Shown one piece after another: positions 26,188 to 39,010 of a stretch of 64,000 bases of DNA. Within the stretch, counting starts at the first letter, position 1, and each line of letters begins with the position of its first letter. Source of the DNA: Psettodes erumei. Taxonomy: Eukaryota; Chordata; Actinopteri; Pleuronectiformes; Psettodidae. The position numbers were made by a program, and so were the translations under genes. The stretch lies in NCBI GenBank assembly GCA_016785225.1, contig JAFBJZ010000620.1, forward strand, positions 1-64,000, written 5' to 3'. The notes beneath the pieces are model-generated. The model was given only the letters and a program-made list of their open reading frames with translations, was not told the origin of the DNA and did no database searches.

Positions 26188-26514
26188 GTGACCCCTGAGG
26201 TTGCGTCCCCGGCCAATTCCTACTCCTCGTACACCCACGACTGCACTCCCACCCACAGCTCAAACGCCATCATTAAATTCACGGATGGCACGACCACCGT
26301 GGGTCTCGTTCCCAATTACAGCGAAGAAACCCGCAGGGAGGAGGTCCAGACGTTCCCCTGCAGAGTTAACGACTTGCATCCCAGCACAAAGAAAACCAGA
26401 CAAATGATCATTGACTTGAGGAAAACAAAAAAACAAACACGTCACAATGGGCTGCACTTCAACGGAGAGGAGGCAGAGAGAATCGCAAGCAGGCGCTGCT
26501 TTGCTTTATAGGGT
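26188..26514 (+). pseudogene. Degenerate LINE reverse-transcriptase fragment
   Basis: About 108 codons read as the palm region of a fish non-LTR retrotransposon (L2/CR1/Rex-like): YTHDCTPTHSSNAIIKFTDGTTTVGLV, then NDLHPSTKKTRQMIIDLRKTK and LHFNGEEAERIAS. The catalytic F/YADD box is altered to FTDG, so the second catalytic aspartate is lost. The preceding EEVQ segment lacks the usual following tryptophan/cysteine block. There is no ORF1, no flanking RT domain and no visible 3' tail, so this is a dead 5'- and 3'-truncated copy. The exact clade needs a library search. Confidence 0.8.
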
Positions 26515-28490
26515 CACGGGACATGAAGGTTTGCAGACCACAGCAGTAAAGCAGCAGCTGGAGAATTAAAAAAATATATTTTGCATCTCATATGCAGAGA
26601 GCGTCCCGCCAAACATAAGGACAGGAAATGAGACACGAAACAGTGCTTGAATACAGAAGTGAGTGAATGTTCTGGAAGATTTGAACAGAAGAGGTCGAGA
26701 GCACAAGGAGCCGGGTCACATGACTGCTCCACCACCAAGCGTATCTGTTGCCACATGCAGAGGTAATGTTCCTCATTCCTTTTTCTGCCGTTCATTCATC
26801 GTCCTGCCGCTTGTCCTAATCTCCAAGAGTCTGGCCACAACTTTCACTTCCTCAATCATTAAACCACCATGAATCCCCAGTTTCTTACATTTCCAAATCT
26901 CACTTCCAGGTCGCTTCCTGCACTCTCAGTCTCTACTGTTCTTTCATTCCCACTTCCCAGACTATTTAGGTATGCTTCCTCTCATATGCCAGCATCCCTT
27001 ATCTCCAGGTCGGCCGTCTTTCATCCTCTCACCTGATAAATTCAGGGGCCCGCTTGGCAGTTCTCCAACGTTTGGTTTCGCCGACGCCGACGCCGACGCC
27101 GACACCGACACCGACACCCCCCCCCCATCCCCTCTGAGCGGGAAGGTCTTGGAAATGGTTTTCCTGTCACGCCCTTGGACTTGGTTTTAACAAGTTAAAT
27201 GCTATGCAAAAACCACAGAGCACATTGTGAGTCAAAGAGGAAGGAGGGGCAAAGCTTCCCGCTCGCTGACTGAGATTAAGCGGAGTTGAACCGAGCAGAT
27301 CTTCACAACAGCAGGGTTATCTGCGCTGAGAGAACAGCATCAGCCCAGCCAAGGTCGCAGGAGACGAAGATACAGCGTAAATAACAGCGTCTGTATTAGT
27401 CGTGTGTGAGATAAACGTGCGACGGTGATTCTGAACTTGCTCCGGGTCTGCCAGATGTAGTCTGAATCTTCTCTGCTGCATCTGGTTTGAACTGGTCTCA
27501 ACCACAACATCCTCCACGGCTCTGTTGTAAAAGCACATCCTGCACAGTGATCCAATTACAGAGCGAGTCTTCTTCGCACCTCAAAGTCTTGCGGTCCCAC
27601 GCGGCCTCAGTTCCTCTCTCGGCTTTTTATTTTCCCTCTCCGTCTGTACGCTCGTCACATTGTTATCAGGTCAAACACTTCACCTTCTTCCTATTCACTT
27701 GTACTGAAATCATTGTAAGTAAGCATTGTCAAGTTCACAAACACTGTCTCATATGTAACTACAAAATAAAAAGCGGCAAACTGAGGCAATACATGTCAAG
27801 TTGGCAAATATTTTACATATGCTGGCTTTGTCGGATGTTGTTGTTCAGTCATTGTCCCTTGGTGGACAGCTCAAGGGTTTTGAATTGAAATAAATATTCA
27901 ACTTTTTTCACACAAAATTATTATTTATTAACAATATTCCAAGTGTTTCATAAAACACAACAGACAGAACAAAAGGTTTTGTCTGGGATAAAGTGACAAA
28001 ATCCTTGATTTGCTTCCATCGTTGTTGCAGACGTGTTCACATTCTCCCAAATATATAAATACAGTAAGTAATACAAGTGTATGGGATTTTATTTATGGTT
28101 ATTTACAGGAGTTCATATTTCAAACACATGTACTGTTCAGTTTGCTGTTTACAGTTTAGTGAAAGATACTTGTTTCTGTATGGCTTTTAACTTGAGTATT
28201 TGTTCAATATATATATTTTATTTTGCTATTATATTTCTGTATTTTTTAACATATATTTTAACTTAGTGTTTTAGTTTCAGTGTTTGCTTATTTTAAGTAT
28301 GTTTTAAAACCCTTTTAAAAAAGAATGACCAGCTGAGCCTTCCTCACATCTTCCTCTGCAGATCTGAAAACGTGGTGCTTGCTGAACATCTCATCACATC
28401 TGCAGATTTAAGATGAGCCTAAATAAAGCGCAGTGACGACAAACAGCTCGAGGTGTCTACATACTTTTCACCAGTGTGCATCTCTACGCC
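26515..28490. other. Intergenic, low information
   Basis: Nothing coding is recognised. It contains the GCCGAC hexamer repeat at 27079-27117 and AT-rich sequence at 27880-28330. Confidence 0.5.
27079..27117. repeat. (CGCCGA/CACCGA)n hexanucleotide repeat
   Basis: About 6.5 copies of CGCCGA grading into CACCGA, followed by a C run. CpG-rich repeat in non-coding DNA. Confidence 0.88.
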
Positions 28491-29660
28491 CCCCCCATGA
28501 ATAATTGAATGAATTCAGTGCCATGAATAACTCCCAGAATGGAGGAAGATTAAAAACTAAGCACCAACATATATTTTTTAAATATTATTTTAATACTTTT
28601 CTTAAAAAAAGATGTTGAACTCTGAACAAGATGAATCTATTGACCTCAATGCCTCACTCACCAACATACCAACAGGTTGTCCTGGGTAAGATAAATCAAA
28701 GGAAAAGAGCAAAGGGAAAAAAAAACAAAACAAAACTCAAAACAATCAAAAATATGAAAAGGGAAAAGAAATGAATGAAACATAAAAAAAGAAGCGATTA
28801 TAGAACTGAAAACACTCACAGATCTCTGGGCCAACCTACAGGCGCCGGCGACACCTCCCGCGTCCAGAAAAACACAATGGCACACGACATCCCAAAACTG
28901 TTACCGTGGACGATAAATACATTTCAACAATAAAAACTGAAAATGACAAACAAGGACCTATTATACAGACGTGCGGAAGCTGGGAAGAAGATAGTGGTGG
29001 ACGAGACGTGCTAAGAAAAGACGAAGAAAAAGAAAAACATGTACATGATGAGAAGAAATAATGAGGAAAACAAAGTAATGAGAGATTTAAGTGCAGATTG
29101 ATCGGACAGCTACATAATGATGGGGTCTAGCAAGGATTCTGGAAACTGCTTCTTCAAACTATCACAGAGCAAACTGCTGCATAACTTCGCATTTAAAACG
29201 GGATAAAGGAAAATTAAATAGCAATAAAAATGTAGCCTTTAATATAAAGTGAAAAGAAGATGCATTTTACATGTAAAAAAAAAAAAAACGTGAATGAACT
29301 TTTCAGCACTCGATAGATTGGTTTTGGCATAGAGTCAAGAAAAAAAAAAGTGAACAGAAAAAGTAGGAGAGAGAATAAGACAGACGAAACAATCCTCTCA
29401 ATAGAATCATAAAAAAGTTTTTTTTTCTTCTTCTTTACAGTAAATTCTACAAAATCAAAACCAGAGCTTAGAGATGAACACAGAGACGAGCTTTGCTCCC
29501 CACAATCCAAATCCCTCTCATGTTCTTTATCGTTTGACTTTTTCGTCGTATATAATATATATTCATGTATCTATTTATATATAATATGTATAATTTGTAG
29601 GGTGTGATCGTTAGTTTACAGGCCAGAGCGCTAAGGCAGAGGGCGCACACTCATCACCCG

Positions 29661-29691
<31 letters not shown>

Positions 29692-30579
29692 AGCTTGTAC
29701 ACAGACCCGCACATCACCTCCACCTCCTCCAATCACGACTGAGGAGGGAGCGGCAAGCAGGAAGTGAAGGGAGGAAGGATGTCTTAGAAAAGTGTGTGAC
29801 TGAGGCCGGGGGGTGGGGGGGTGGGAGTGGGTTTCCACCGCGTCCTGAGAAAACAACCGACTCTCAAGATGATCGCTGAACGTGACCGACGCCAGCCCGA
29901 CCCTCCCAGTTAAAATCCAAACGGAAAAATAAAATAACAGAGAGCAGATTAGGGGAGAGAGAGGAAAAAAAGACGAGAACAAAGTGATCTGTCTGTTTAT
30001 AATTTGTTCACCCGTTCCTTGTAAAAACCCATTCTCTTCTCTCGGACATGAAGAGAATGAGGTTTTCCTGATTTTCACTTAAATTAAACTCATGATGACC
30101 GCCGTCATGATTTTTTGTTGTTGTTTAAAATGTAAATGTCAAAGTGAAGTCCCCGCCTTTCCATCCTGTCGTTCTCATTTCCGCCGAGGGAGCCGACCAT
30201 CTGACGACTTCGCTGTCTGTTTTCGACCCGTTGTGCCTGGAGACCCAGAACCAACATCCACAAACACCGGCAAGCCAGACACCAAGACGTGTCTGAGGTT
30301 GGAGGAACCCCCACCCCCCCGCTGCCCCCCACCTCCCAACTCACAAGACACAAGCCAGCTGTTTCATCTACTGAGAGAAAGGGACAGTTACTATTAAGTG
30401 TGCGCATGTGTGTGAGTGTGTGTGTGTGTGTGTGTGTTTGCATTTGTGAGAGCAGCGACCGTGTGTCTCAGAGCATTATTGTGGTCTATATGCATTTTGT
30501 ATATTTTCTTATGTATGTCTATAGGTCCTTCTCTCACTCCCCTCCTCCTCTTTGCACCCCCTCCCACCCCTCCCCCTCC
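28491..30579 (-). other. Probable brd4 3' UTR and downstream flank
   Basis: Follows the brd4 stop codon at 30580-30582. No exon is seen. It holds (CT)n at about 29660-29688, poly-A tracts around 29275-29290, and (GT)n at about 30414-30438. The 3' end of the transcript cannot be fixed from sequence alone. Confidence 0.4.
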
Positions 30580-33500
30580 TCAGAACAGGTTCTCTTCAAA
30601 AATGGCCATCAGGTCGCTCTGGAAGTTGATGTCGATGGTGTCGGCCATCTGCAGGCGAGACGAGAGGAAGCGTTAAAGACTGTCCTTAAAAACCAATTGC
30701 TCCATCTTTCTTTTTTTTTTTTTTTTTAAAAACAGTCGTGTTCATACCGCCTCTCTCCTGCGTCTCTCCTGCTCACGGCGGCGCGCCATCTCCCTCTGCT
30801 GGTCAAGAGCATTCTGCGCAGCTGAGGAAGACGGTGGGGGCGGGGCTTGTGGCTGTGCGGGCGGGGCCTGCGGGGAGTGAGTGGGTGGGGTGGAGGCCGG
30901 AGGCGTGGGGGCGAGCGGCGACTGCTGCTCCTGGCGGCGGCGGGCGTCTTCCTGCGCTCGGCGGGCTTGCTCCATGGTGTCCTCGTCGTCACGGCTACAG
31001 CAACAATAATTATAAGTAAAAAAAAGAGTTAGACGTCCGGTCTGACGTCAGAGTAGAATCTAAAAACTGCATTCCGACAGCTCGAGGCACTTTGGATGTG
31101 TGACGCAGCTGTCGTCTCCCATCAGCGCCTCCCTCTCCGCCCTCCTCCCACCTACCGCAGCTTCTCCTGCTCTCTCCTGGCCTGCTCGGCCTGGGCTTTC
31201 AGCTGTCTCTCTCGCTCCTCCTTCTCCCTGGCGGCCCGCCTGAACTGTTCGAAGCTGTCGCTGGAGGAGCGAACGGAGGAGGCCGGCGTGGACTGGGACC
31301 TCTGAGCCAGGCTGGCCCAGGAGCCCATGTTCTTTAACTTCACGTCCTGGAGGAGGAGAAACAAAAAAGGTGACGGCGGGATAAACGGGGTCTGTTTTAA
31401 CGGGGCTTATTTTCTAATCACACACACACACCTGGGTCTTCTTAGGAGCGATGGGAGTTTTGGGCTCTTGCTTGATTTTGTTGTCTGGCTGGGAGCAGGG
31501 CGGCGCTGGGGAGTCCAGGAGGCGAGAACCAGGGCGAGAACCATCCAGTGGCTTCAGATCCAAACCTGAGGAGGGAGAAACCGGTGATTAGCTACGTTAG
31601 GAAACATACAAAAACTTTCTGATTTCAGAGCCAAAAAAAGAAAGACGTGTCTGTGACTGCAGCTAATTCATATGTCACCGCCTGGATTATAAAGCAGACG
31701 TGGCCGTCTCTTTCACTCACGGTGTTTGTTGTCCGGTTTGTGTGTGTCCTGACGCATGGCGGGGCCGAACGGCGAGGGGGGCAGAACAGGCGACTGGCAA
31801 GGCTTCTCTTCTTTGACCCCCACCAGGTTGGACCTCTGCTCCTGCAGGAAGCCAACGCGTACATACGTAAGAATTTTTTTCAGCATCTGAACTTTTTTTC
31901 TGACCTGACCACTGCACTCACATGTTTCTTGGTCTGTGATGGCGACTGCTGTCCCATTGTGTGGAACTGAGGCATCTGAGGAGAATGCATCATCAGGGGA
32001 GAGGGGCTCTCACGCAGGCAACCTGCAAAGAAACATTGCAAATACTTGACCCTTTCATCGATGTGCAGTGAATGTGGGTCTGGAAAAAGCCATACTGATT
32101 GTGGAAAAGCATTGATTGGAAGGGTTTCTTTTTGTATTTATGTTAAATAAAATGAAATAGGTCTTCAGTGGTTCCCACCTTTTTTGCCTTCTGAACCATT
32201 ACATTGAAACAATGTTGACTTGTAACCTTAACAGAAATAACGTTTTTTCTTTTTTATTTTATTTTTGTGACCCTTCATCTTTATTTTGGGACCTCTTGGG
32301 GGGTCCAGAACCCTCAGTTTGTAAACCATTGTCTTGAGTACCTCACCTGTTGAGAAAGGCTCTGCTTTACTCCGTGGTGATGGCGGCTGCTGCTGCTGTT
32401 GTTGTTGTTGTTGTTGATGTTGATGATGTTGTTGTTGTTGTTGTTGTTGATGATGTTGTTGCATCTGTTGTACCTTTTGCTGCAGGGCTACGCCCTTCTG
32501 CTGCTGTGACACCGGCGTGAGCGGGAACGGCTGCTGCATGTGGGCGTGGCCTGAGCCGTGCCTCTGGGTCAGGGCGGGGCTGGACGTCGCCATGGCCTGC
32601 GTGAGCATCGACGGCACCAGCTGCGGAGCGGCGTGCACGGGCGAGTGCGTGTGCATGGGCTGGGTCGGCACGCTGGGCCGAGCCTGGAGAGACTGCAGGA
32701 AGGTGTGCACCTGGCTGAGGGGCGGGGTTTCAGAACTGGTGGGCGTCGGCTCCTCGTCGTCCTCCAGCAGGGCCTGGGGAGGCTGCGCCGAGAGAGTGCC
32801 CAGGATGCCGTGCGACGGGGGCGAAGGGACGCGGGGGCGGGGCACGGGCTGGGGGAGGGTGAGCGGGAGCGAGGGTTGGAGCTGGGGTGAGGAAGGAGGA
32901 GGAAGGGTGGGGAGTGAGGTCGGGGGAGGCTGCGGGGGCTTGGGAGGAAGCGGCGCTGCGCGGTTGCTGGGTCTCGACGGCTGCTGGGGAAGAGCGTTGT
33001 GGATCGCTGCAACGTGGGAAGAGAAGAGAATGATGGGAAAAGAAAACAACGAGGTAACATATCGATTAATAATTGTGATTAGAATTGGTGGCAGGCCCAA
33101 ACAGTGTTCACATCTCTGCATTTGTGACTCATTTTAAACACCTGTACCAGTACCTGGTGAGGCCATGATGGGATGCTGGTTCAGGAACGGGTGCGTCTCA
33201 GCGGGCGTCTGGATGCTGGACGTGTTTGCGTGGAGGAGGCCAGAAGTGACGGGAGCGCCAACAGTGACAACGGTTGGATTGGGCTCCGTGTTCGGCTGCG
33301 TCAGGTGCGGGTTCATGAAGTGGGCCAGAGGATCGAATGCTGAGGTCAGCAGCTGGGAGGCGTCCAGGGATGGGACGGGGACCGGGACAGAGGGAGGGGG
33401 GATAAACGGAGGTTTGGATTGGACGACTTGAGGCTGGATCTGAGGCTGGATCTGAGGCTGAAGAGGGGCCGGGCCGTCGCTGGCGCCGAGGGACTGGTGG

Positions 33501-36500
33501 TGTGGTCTCTTGGCGTCTTTGTTAGTTGAGGTCTTCTTCTGCTGTTTGGGAACCAGCCCTGATGGAGATGGGTGTCATGAGACATTTGGAGGAAAGAAGC
33601 AGCTGACAGCTGACCTGCAGAGGAATTACATCACAACAACAACACTGTGTGTGCCTGTGTGTGTGTGTGTGCGCGCGCGTTACCATTCTCAGAGTCTTCA
33701 CTGTCAGAGGAGTCGCTGCTGCCTGAAGATGAAGATCCCGTCTTCATCTTTGTCACATTTGCCATTTCCAGAGGCTTCTCTGCTGCGGCACAACAAACAC
33801 AACACTGGATATTCAGCTGGTGTGAAGCCAAACATGCAGTGATTACTCAGCACAAATACACACATCTTAAATCCAGTGAGTTGGAAATGGTGAAAACAGT
33901 GTTAGATGAGAAGATTGCACAAACTCAGATCTCAAGCCCATGTGGTCGTCATCCTAACTGTCCTTCTGTCAAGTTGCAAGTTGTTTGTTTCAAATTTTCA
34001 TACATTTACAGAGACATGATGCAGAACAGAGAAGAATCCTTCAAAACTATCCTGAATCCAGATACGTTTCCATGACCAGCCCTTATTTATTTATTCATTG
34101 TCATCTGAGGGTTATTTTTGTTTTGTTGTGGAGAAGCTGTAAGACAGGCGCAACTCGTCTCCACACACAGTCACAGCAACAAAACAACAACAACATTTAA
34201 TCATGAGCGGCAGAACAGGAACCTCCGTGTGAAAATCGCTATGACTCAGTTGAGTCGTGTGACAAACCGTACGGAGCGAGCCTACCTGACGGCTTTTTCT
34301 TCTTCCTGAGGCAGCTGGAGACGTACTTCTCCAGCTCCCGCAGCGTGGAAGGCTTCAGCGTCTCAAAGTCGATCTCAATCTCGTCCGGGTTGGAGTTCTT
34401 CAGCGAGGGCTCGCGCGTCTGGATGATGTGCACGACGCGGCCCAGTTTGTCGCCGGGCAGCTTGTTGATGTCCAGGCTCAGCTGGCGCTTCTCCTCGTAC
34501 GACATTGGCTTGCATCGTTCGGTGGTCACGCCCCCAAACAGATCTGGGGAGGAGAAGCGTAGACAGGAGGTTGACGGCGGGCCGTCGTCGTGAGACGCCA
34601 AAGTCTTCGCGCTCTCGTTTACGTACCTAAGTCGTCCTCCGCTTCCAGGGAGGCCGAGGGGACGAGGGGGGTCGGCCCGGGCTGGGGGGGCGCAGCCGGG
34701 CGGCTGTTTTTAACGCCTTCCTTCTTACTGTGATTGACAGACGACCTGATTAGCTCCAGTTAGCGCAGCTATGACAACATCACTCATCTTACTACATCTG
34801 TGAAAACCCACCCGGGCTTTTTCCTCTCCTTCTTCATCGGCTCCTTGCTGCTCTTGCTCTTCTTCGGCGTCTGAAGCATCACAGAGGGAGGGGCCTCCAC
34901 AGACTCCTCCGTGCCCACCTTCTTCTTGTGCTTTTCTTTCTTCTTCTCCTTCTTCTCCCTCTCTTTCTTCTTGGGCTTGCTGGCCTGCGGCTGGGAGAGC
35001 GCTGCCAGCTGTTCGTGGACAGCTTTAAGCTGAAGGACACAAGAACAAACAAAAACACACACACAGTTGTGGTCTTAAGAGATGAAAAGACGGCAGCCTG
35101 TGCATTTGCTTCTCCGCGTTTCAGCAATTACCCACAGTCGGTAAAGCTGCTCTGCATGGCCCACCCACCTGTTGTGTCTCATAAGCCTCCCTCCCCCTTC
35201 ATTTTCCTTCCTCTAACCTGTTCCTGCAACTCAGCCAATCGCTGTTGCCTCTCGTGGTCCGAGTCTCCTGCCGAGGACTCCGATTCCGAGGAACTGGAGC
35301 TGTCTTCTTCCGAGATGGCGAGAGGAGGCGGGGCTTGACGAGTGGAGGGGGCAGGGTGGAGGGCCGACGACGGGGTGGGAACAGGGGTGGGCTCCTCTGG
35401 CTCGTCGGGCATTTTGGCGAAACGCATCTCGAACACGTCCTGACGGGAGTGATGAGGGCAGGATAACAGTCAACTTGGAATAAACTCTTTTAAATATACC
35501 CAGTTATCTGCTATACATTGTACTGTTCAGTTGTGCACACAGTGTTTATTATTATTCATGCGAGATGCGTCGCTTACCTGCAGTCTGCGCGCCATGGAAA
35601 CCACGTCATGGTCCGGAGGGTTGTACTTGTAACAGTTGGAGAACATCAACCTGACGTCCGCCGCGAATTCTTGAGCGTCTCTGTACTGCTTGTTGTCGAG
35701 CTTGGTCTGAAAAGGAGACGAGGGAGCGAATGTGGCGTCAACATTGCGGTTTCTCATATGTTCATTTTAGGCTTTTAAATGGATGTTTCTGAAGGTTGAA
35801 AATCTGCACTAAAATCCATCTCCAGTAAAACTCAACATTTATTTTAATAATATTAAGTAGAGTTTCGGGGCCAATAACCATAACTGATAATGAACTGTGT
35901 GTTGTGGTCGACCGCGATGTGGTAACTGATCAAATTAATGTTACGAATGAAGAAAACACCAACAGTTAGAGACCTATTATCCCTAAAATTAAAATTGGAA
36001 ATTTACATAAAATGAATTCAGTCGTGGCTCATTCATTACAATTCGCCATTATCCAAACAGTGTAAAACAAGAGGACAGTGAACTGATCGTCTCATTCACA
36101 CCGTGCTCCGTTATCAAACATTATAATTGCATGAATTTCCGTGATTGGAGCAATAGCAAAAACTTTATATTCTTTTTCTTACAGGACCCCGATAACCTCA
36201 CAAATATGAAGTTATTAAATATGCATACATATTTCATAAGATACATGAACTATAGTTTTAAGTAAATACATTACATGATGATCAGCAGGCCTAATGAAAT
36301 CACCTTGATGGTGCTGAGATCCATGGGGTGCTTGATGATGTCGTGGTAGTCGTGGAGGCCGAGGGCTTTGGCGTCGACGGGCTTGTGGAAAGGCCAGGCG
36401 TACGCCAGGTGTTTCTTGGACAGCATCTCTCGGAGGACGCGCGCGCAGGAACGCAACTGCTCCTGACGCTTCGGTGTTGCCGTCCCGCCCATCTCCGGGC

Positions 36501-38898
36501 CGGCGCCCAGGTGATGCTGCGAGTCCGGCTGCGACGCGTCCCTTTTGGGCTGCTTCGACGGACGGCTGCTCTCTCGGCGCGGCCGGGCCTCGGCGGAGAC
36601 GGGGGAGGATTCGCTGAGCTGGTCGTTGGCGGTGGGCGTGGTGGTGTCTGCTTTCCTCTTCTGGCTCTTCCTTTGCTGTTGGAGCGTCAGAGGTGAGAGG
36701 CTGAAATCTGCTCGTGTATCGTGAGAATACTCCATCCTCCTCCACCTTCTTACCTTGACCAGGGCGGGGGAGCTCTGCAGCATCGGGGCGGGATGGAGGC
36801 CTGGGTGCGTCGGGGCTGGAGGTGGGACAGAGGTCATGCTTTGGGCCAGGACATCTGGAGTCGAGAGGGGGAACGGGGGTCCCAGGTGGGCGTGGGAGGT
36901 GGGTGTCGGAGGCACGCGTGGGGGCGGCTGGGGCTGGCCCAGGGGCAGGGGCAGGGGCAGGGGCAGGGACAGGGGGAGGGGGAGGGGAAGGGGAAGGGGC
37001 AGAGCAGGAGGGCACGGAGGGGTGGGTGCGGGACGGGGCTGGGGGGTGGTCGACGGGGATGAAAAGCCCCTCGTGTGCGGGGTGGTGGAGGGGGACGATG
37101 AGTCCTGGCCAGAATCCGACTTTGAGATCAGAGCTGGAAACATAAGACGAAGAAGACTCAGAGGGACGCAGTTTAAAACCCGTCAGACTGAAGTGTTCAG
37201 ACACGTGACGGGACGAGTCGAGCGAGCATCCGTCGATGAAACCTTCATTTAATGATAAAAGTTTTATGCTCAGTGGAGAAACCAGGAAAGACAGGATAAG
37301 AACTCCACACACAAGTTCGGCTGGTTGGGTCAGTTTACTCGTCACTTCCTAACTTCTATGGCACTGACTGAAGAGGGAGGCTCTTATGGCAAATATTGAC
37401 TTTTAGAAAAAAATCCAAATTACATCCTAAACTCATACCCGACTCCCGCCTGCCCCCGCGGCGTCCCTTGGTGACCACAGCGATCTCCGTCTCCTCCTGC
37501 GGCATCTCTGTGATCTTCTGCAGGAAGAGCTTTTCCAAGGCTTCTGCCATTAGGACAATATCATCCCCAGGCTAAACAAACAAACAAACACGTGTTAAGA
37601 AGGCGCACGCTCTTCTCTCTTTGTCCGAGGGATGAGTGATGAGTGGGACGTGTCGGACGCGCCTGACCTTGTTGTAGATGTAGCAGTTGGTGAACATGGT
37701 GTTGAAGTCGTGGATGCACTCCTGGGCGTTCCAGTAGTAGTTATTCTCCAGGCGTTTCTTGATTGTGCCCATGTCCATCGGGTTCTTGATGATCTTGTAG
37801 TAGTCCTTGAGAGAGAGCGGGGCGGAGAGTTAGTGCCTTGTCCCGACGGACGTAAACGAAGAACAAGGCGAAGACAAAAGGCGCGTTCGCTTCTTCCATT
37901 CTCCAATTCTCACCCTGTCGCCTCAGTGCAGGGGGCAGTTCATATCCAGACACATTAATATGACCCCACAGTGCAACGGACTACTGCATGTTAAATTTTT
38001 AAAAAGAAACTAGACTAGACTATCGTGAAAAAGTTGTTGATTTTGTGATGTAACTTAAAAAGGTAAAACGTACATGTAATCTATATTCAGTACAGATAAC
38101 GGGAAATATTTTAAGCTGCTTCTGTTCATTTGAGGTGGATTTTCTCTTAACTATTCTAATGATCAATTAATCATGCAAGTCATTTTTTTTTCTGGTTCAA
38201 CCTTCTCAAATATGAAGATTTGGTTCCATTCCATCTCTTACATTAGAGTTAATATATTTGTTTTTCTCGGCGAAACTCACTGAAGCATTGTTGTTGTTTT
38301 TTTACAGTGTATTATTTTTCTGAAGCTGAGATCACGGTACAAGTGGATCTTTCTTCTTGTCAACAAGAAGAAACCACAAAAGAAGAAGTGTGCTCATCCA
38401 GGTGAAGAAGTCACTCGTCATGACGGAGGAAGCCGGTCTGAGAGAGACGCTGGTTTTCTGGGAAACAGGACGGCGCGTCCTGTTGCTGGGCAGCTCATCC
38501 ACAGCCACATAAAAAGAATTTGTCGGCGGGCGCAATGCGACGCGTGCGCTTCGGACGACAAGCAAACAAACGCACGACTCACAGGCAAATTGAGTTTGAT
38601 GGCATCTACGGGAGCTTGGAAGGGCCATGCAAAGTGGTGCTTCCATAATGTCTTCAACACCACTTTCAGCAGATACTGAAAAAGAACAAAAAAAATAAAA
38701 TAAAATCAATCAAACTCAAGTCCAAACACCAGACAGAGTCCTACGGAAAGACAAAGAGAAACGTCTCTACCTGCAGCTGGTTGGTCTGTCGTTTGGGTCG
38801 GGAGGGGTTCCATATTTCCGGCGGTTGGGGGTTGAAGGGGAGAGGTGGGGGGCAGAGGGAGGGTTCTGGCTGCTGCCTGCCTCCAGTCCGTCTCCCAT
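30580..38898 (-). CDS. brd4: Bromodomain-containing protein 4, long isoform
   Basis: Twenty coding exons with consistent phase: 38771-38898 (exon extends to 39010), 38583-38675, 37668-37805, 37439-37571, 36754-37133, 36304-36675, 35578-35706, 35218-35439, 34812-35029, 34627-34727, 34286-34543, 33684-33779, 33154-33558, 32347-33006, 31922-32022, 31721-31841, 31432-31565, 31156-31346, 30748-30994, 30580-30648; about 1398 residues (human 1362). A BET reader of acetylated histones that recruits P-TEFb. Bromodomain 1 (~44-150) has WPF and NCYIYNKPGDD with the acetyl-lysine asparagine; bromodomain 2 (~325-445) has WPF and NCYKYNPPDHD; then the acidic-serine/basic KKEKHKKK region, the NET domain (~645-725; KPMSYEEKRQLSLDINKLPG), Pro/Gln-rich segments and the C-terminal IDINFQSDLMAIFEENLF that binds P-TEFb. 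The start MGDGLE follows human usage; the frame continues open upstream. One base appears missing from the G run at 38847-38852, breaking the frame in exon 1. Confidence 0.95.
32389..32463. repeat. CAG/CAA/CAT repeat encoding poly-Gln/His of BRD4
   Basis: Inside brd4 coding exon 14, an interrupted trinucleotide repeat encodes about 25 residues of mixed Gln and His. It is likely to vary in length between individuals. Confidence 0.9.
36938..37002. repeat. GGGGCA / GGGGGA hexamer repeat encoding Leu-Pro dipeptides in BRD4
   Basis: In brd4 coding exon 5, between the bromodomains, a hexamer repeat encodes a run of alternating Pro-Leu dipeptides interrupted by one Ser. Confidence 0.88.
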
Positions 38899-39010
38899 CG
38901 CAGCGTTGGGTTGCAGTGGCTGAGCAGGCAGTTTCAGCAGACTGGACCTGGCAGGGGCAGGCGGGACTGGGGGGACCCCCCTCAGGCCATTACACTCCTC
39001 ACTCGACTCT

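Noticed and set aside
29604..29879. Leu/Ser repeat frames over the CT microsatellite
   Set aside because: Simple-repeat translation, no gene evidence.
32517..33137. 206-codon plus-strand frame
   Set aside because: Antisense shadow of the Pro/Gln-rich brd4 exon 14.
36721..37252. Gly/Arg-rich plus-strand frames
   Set aside because: Antisense of the Pro-rich brd4 exon 5; repeats of GGGGCA produce the glycine runs.
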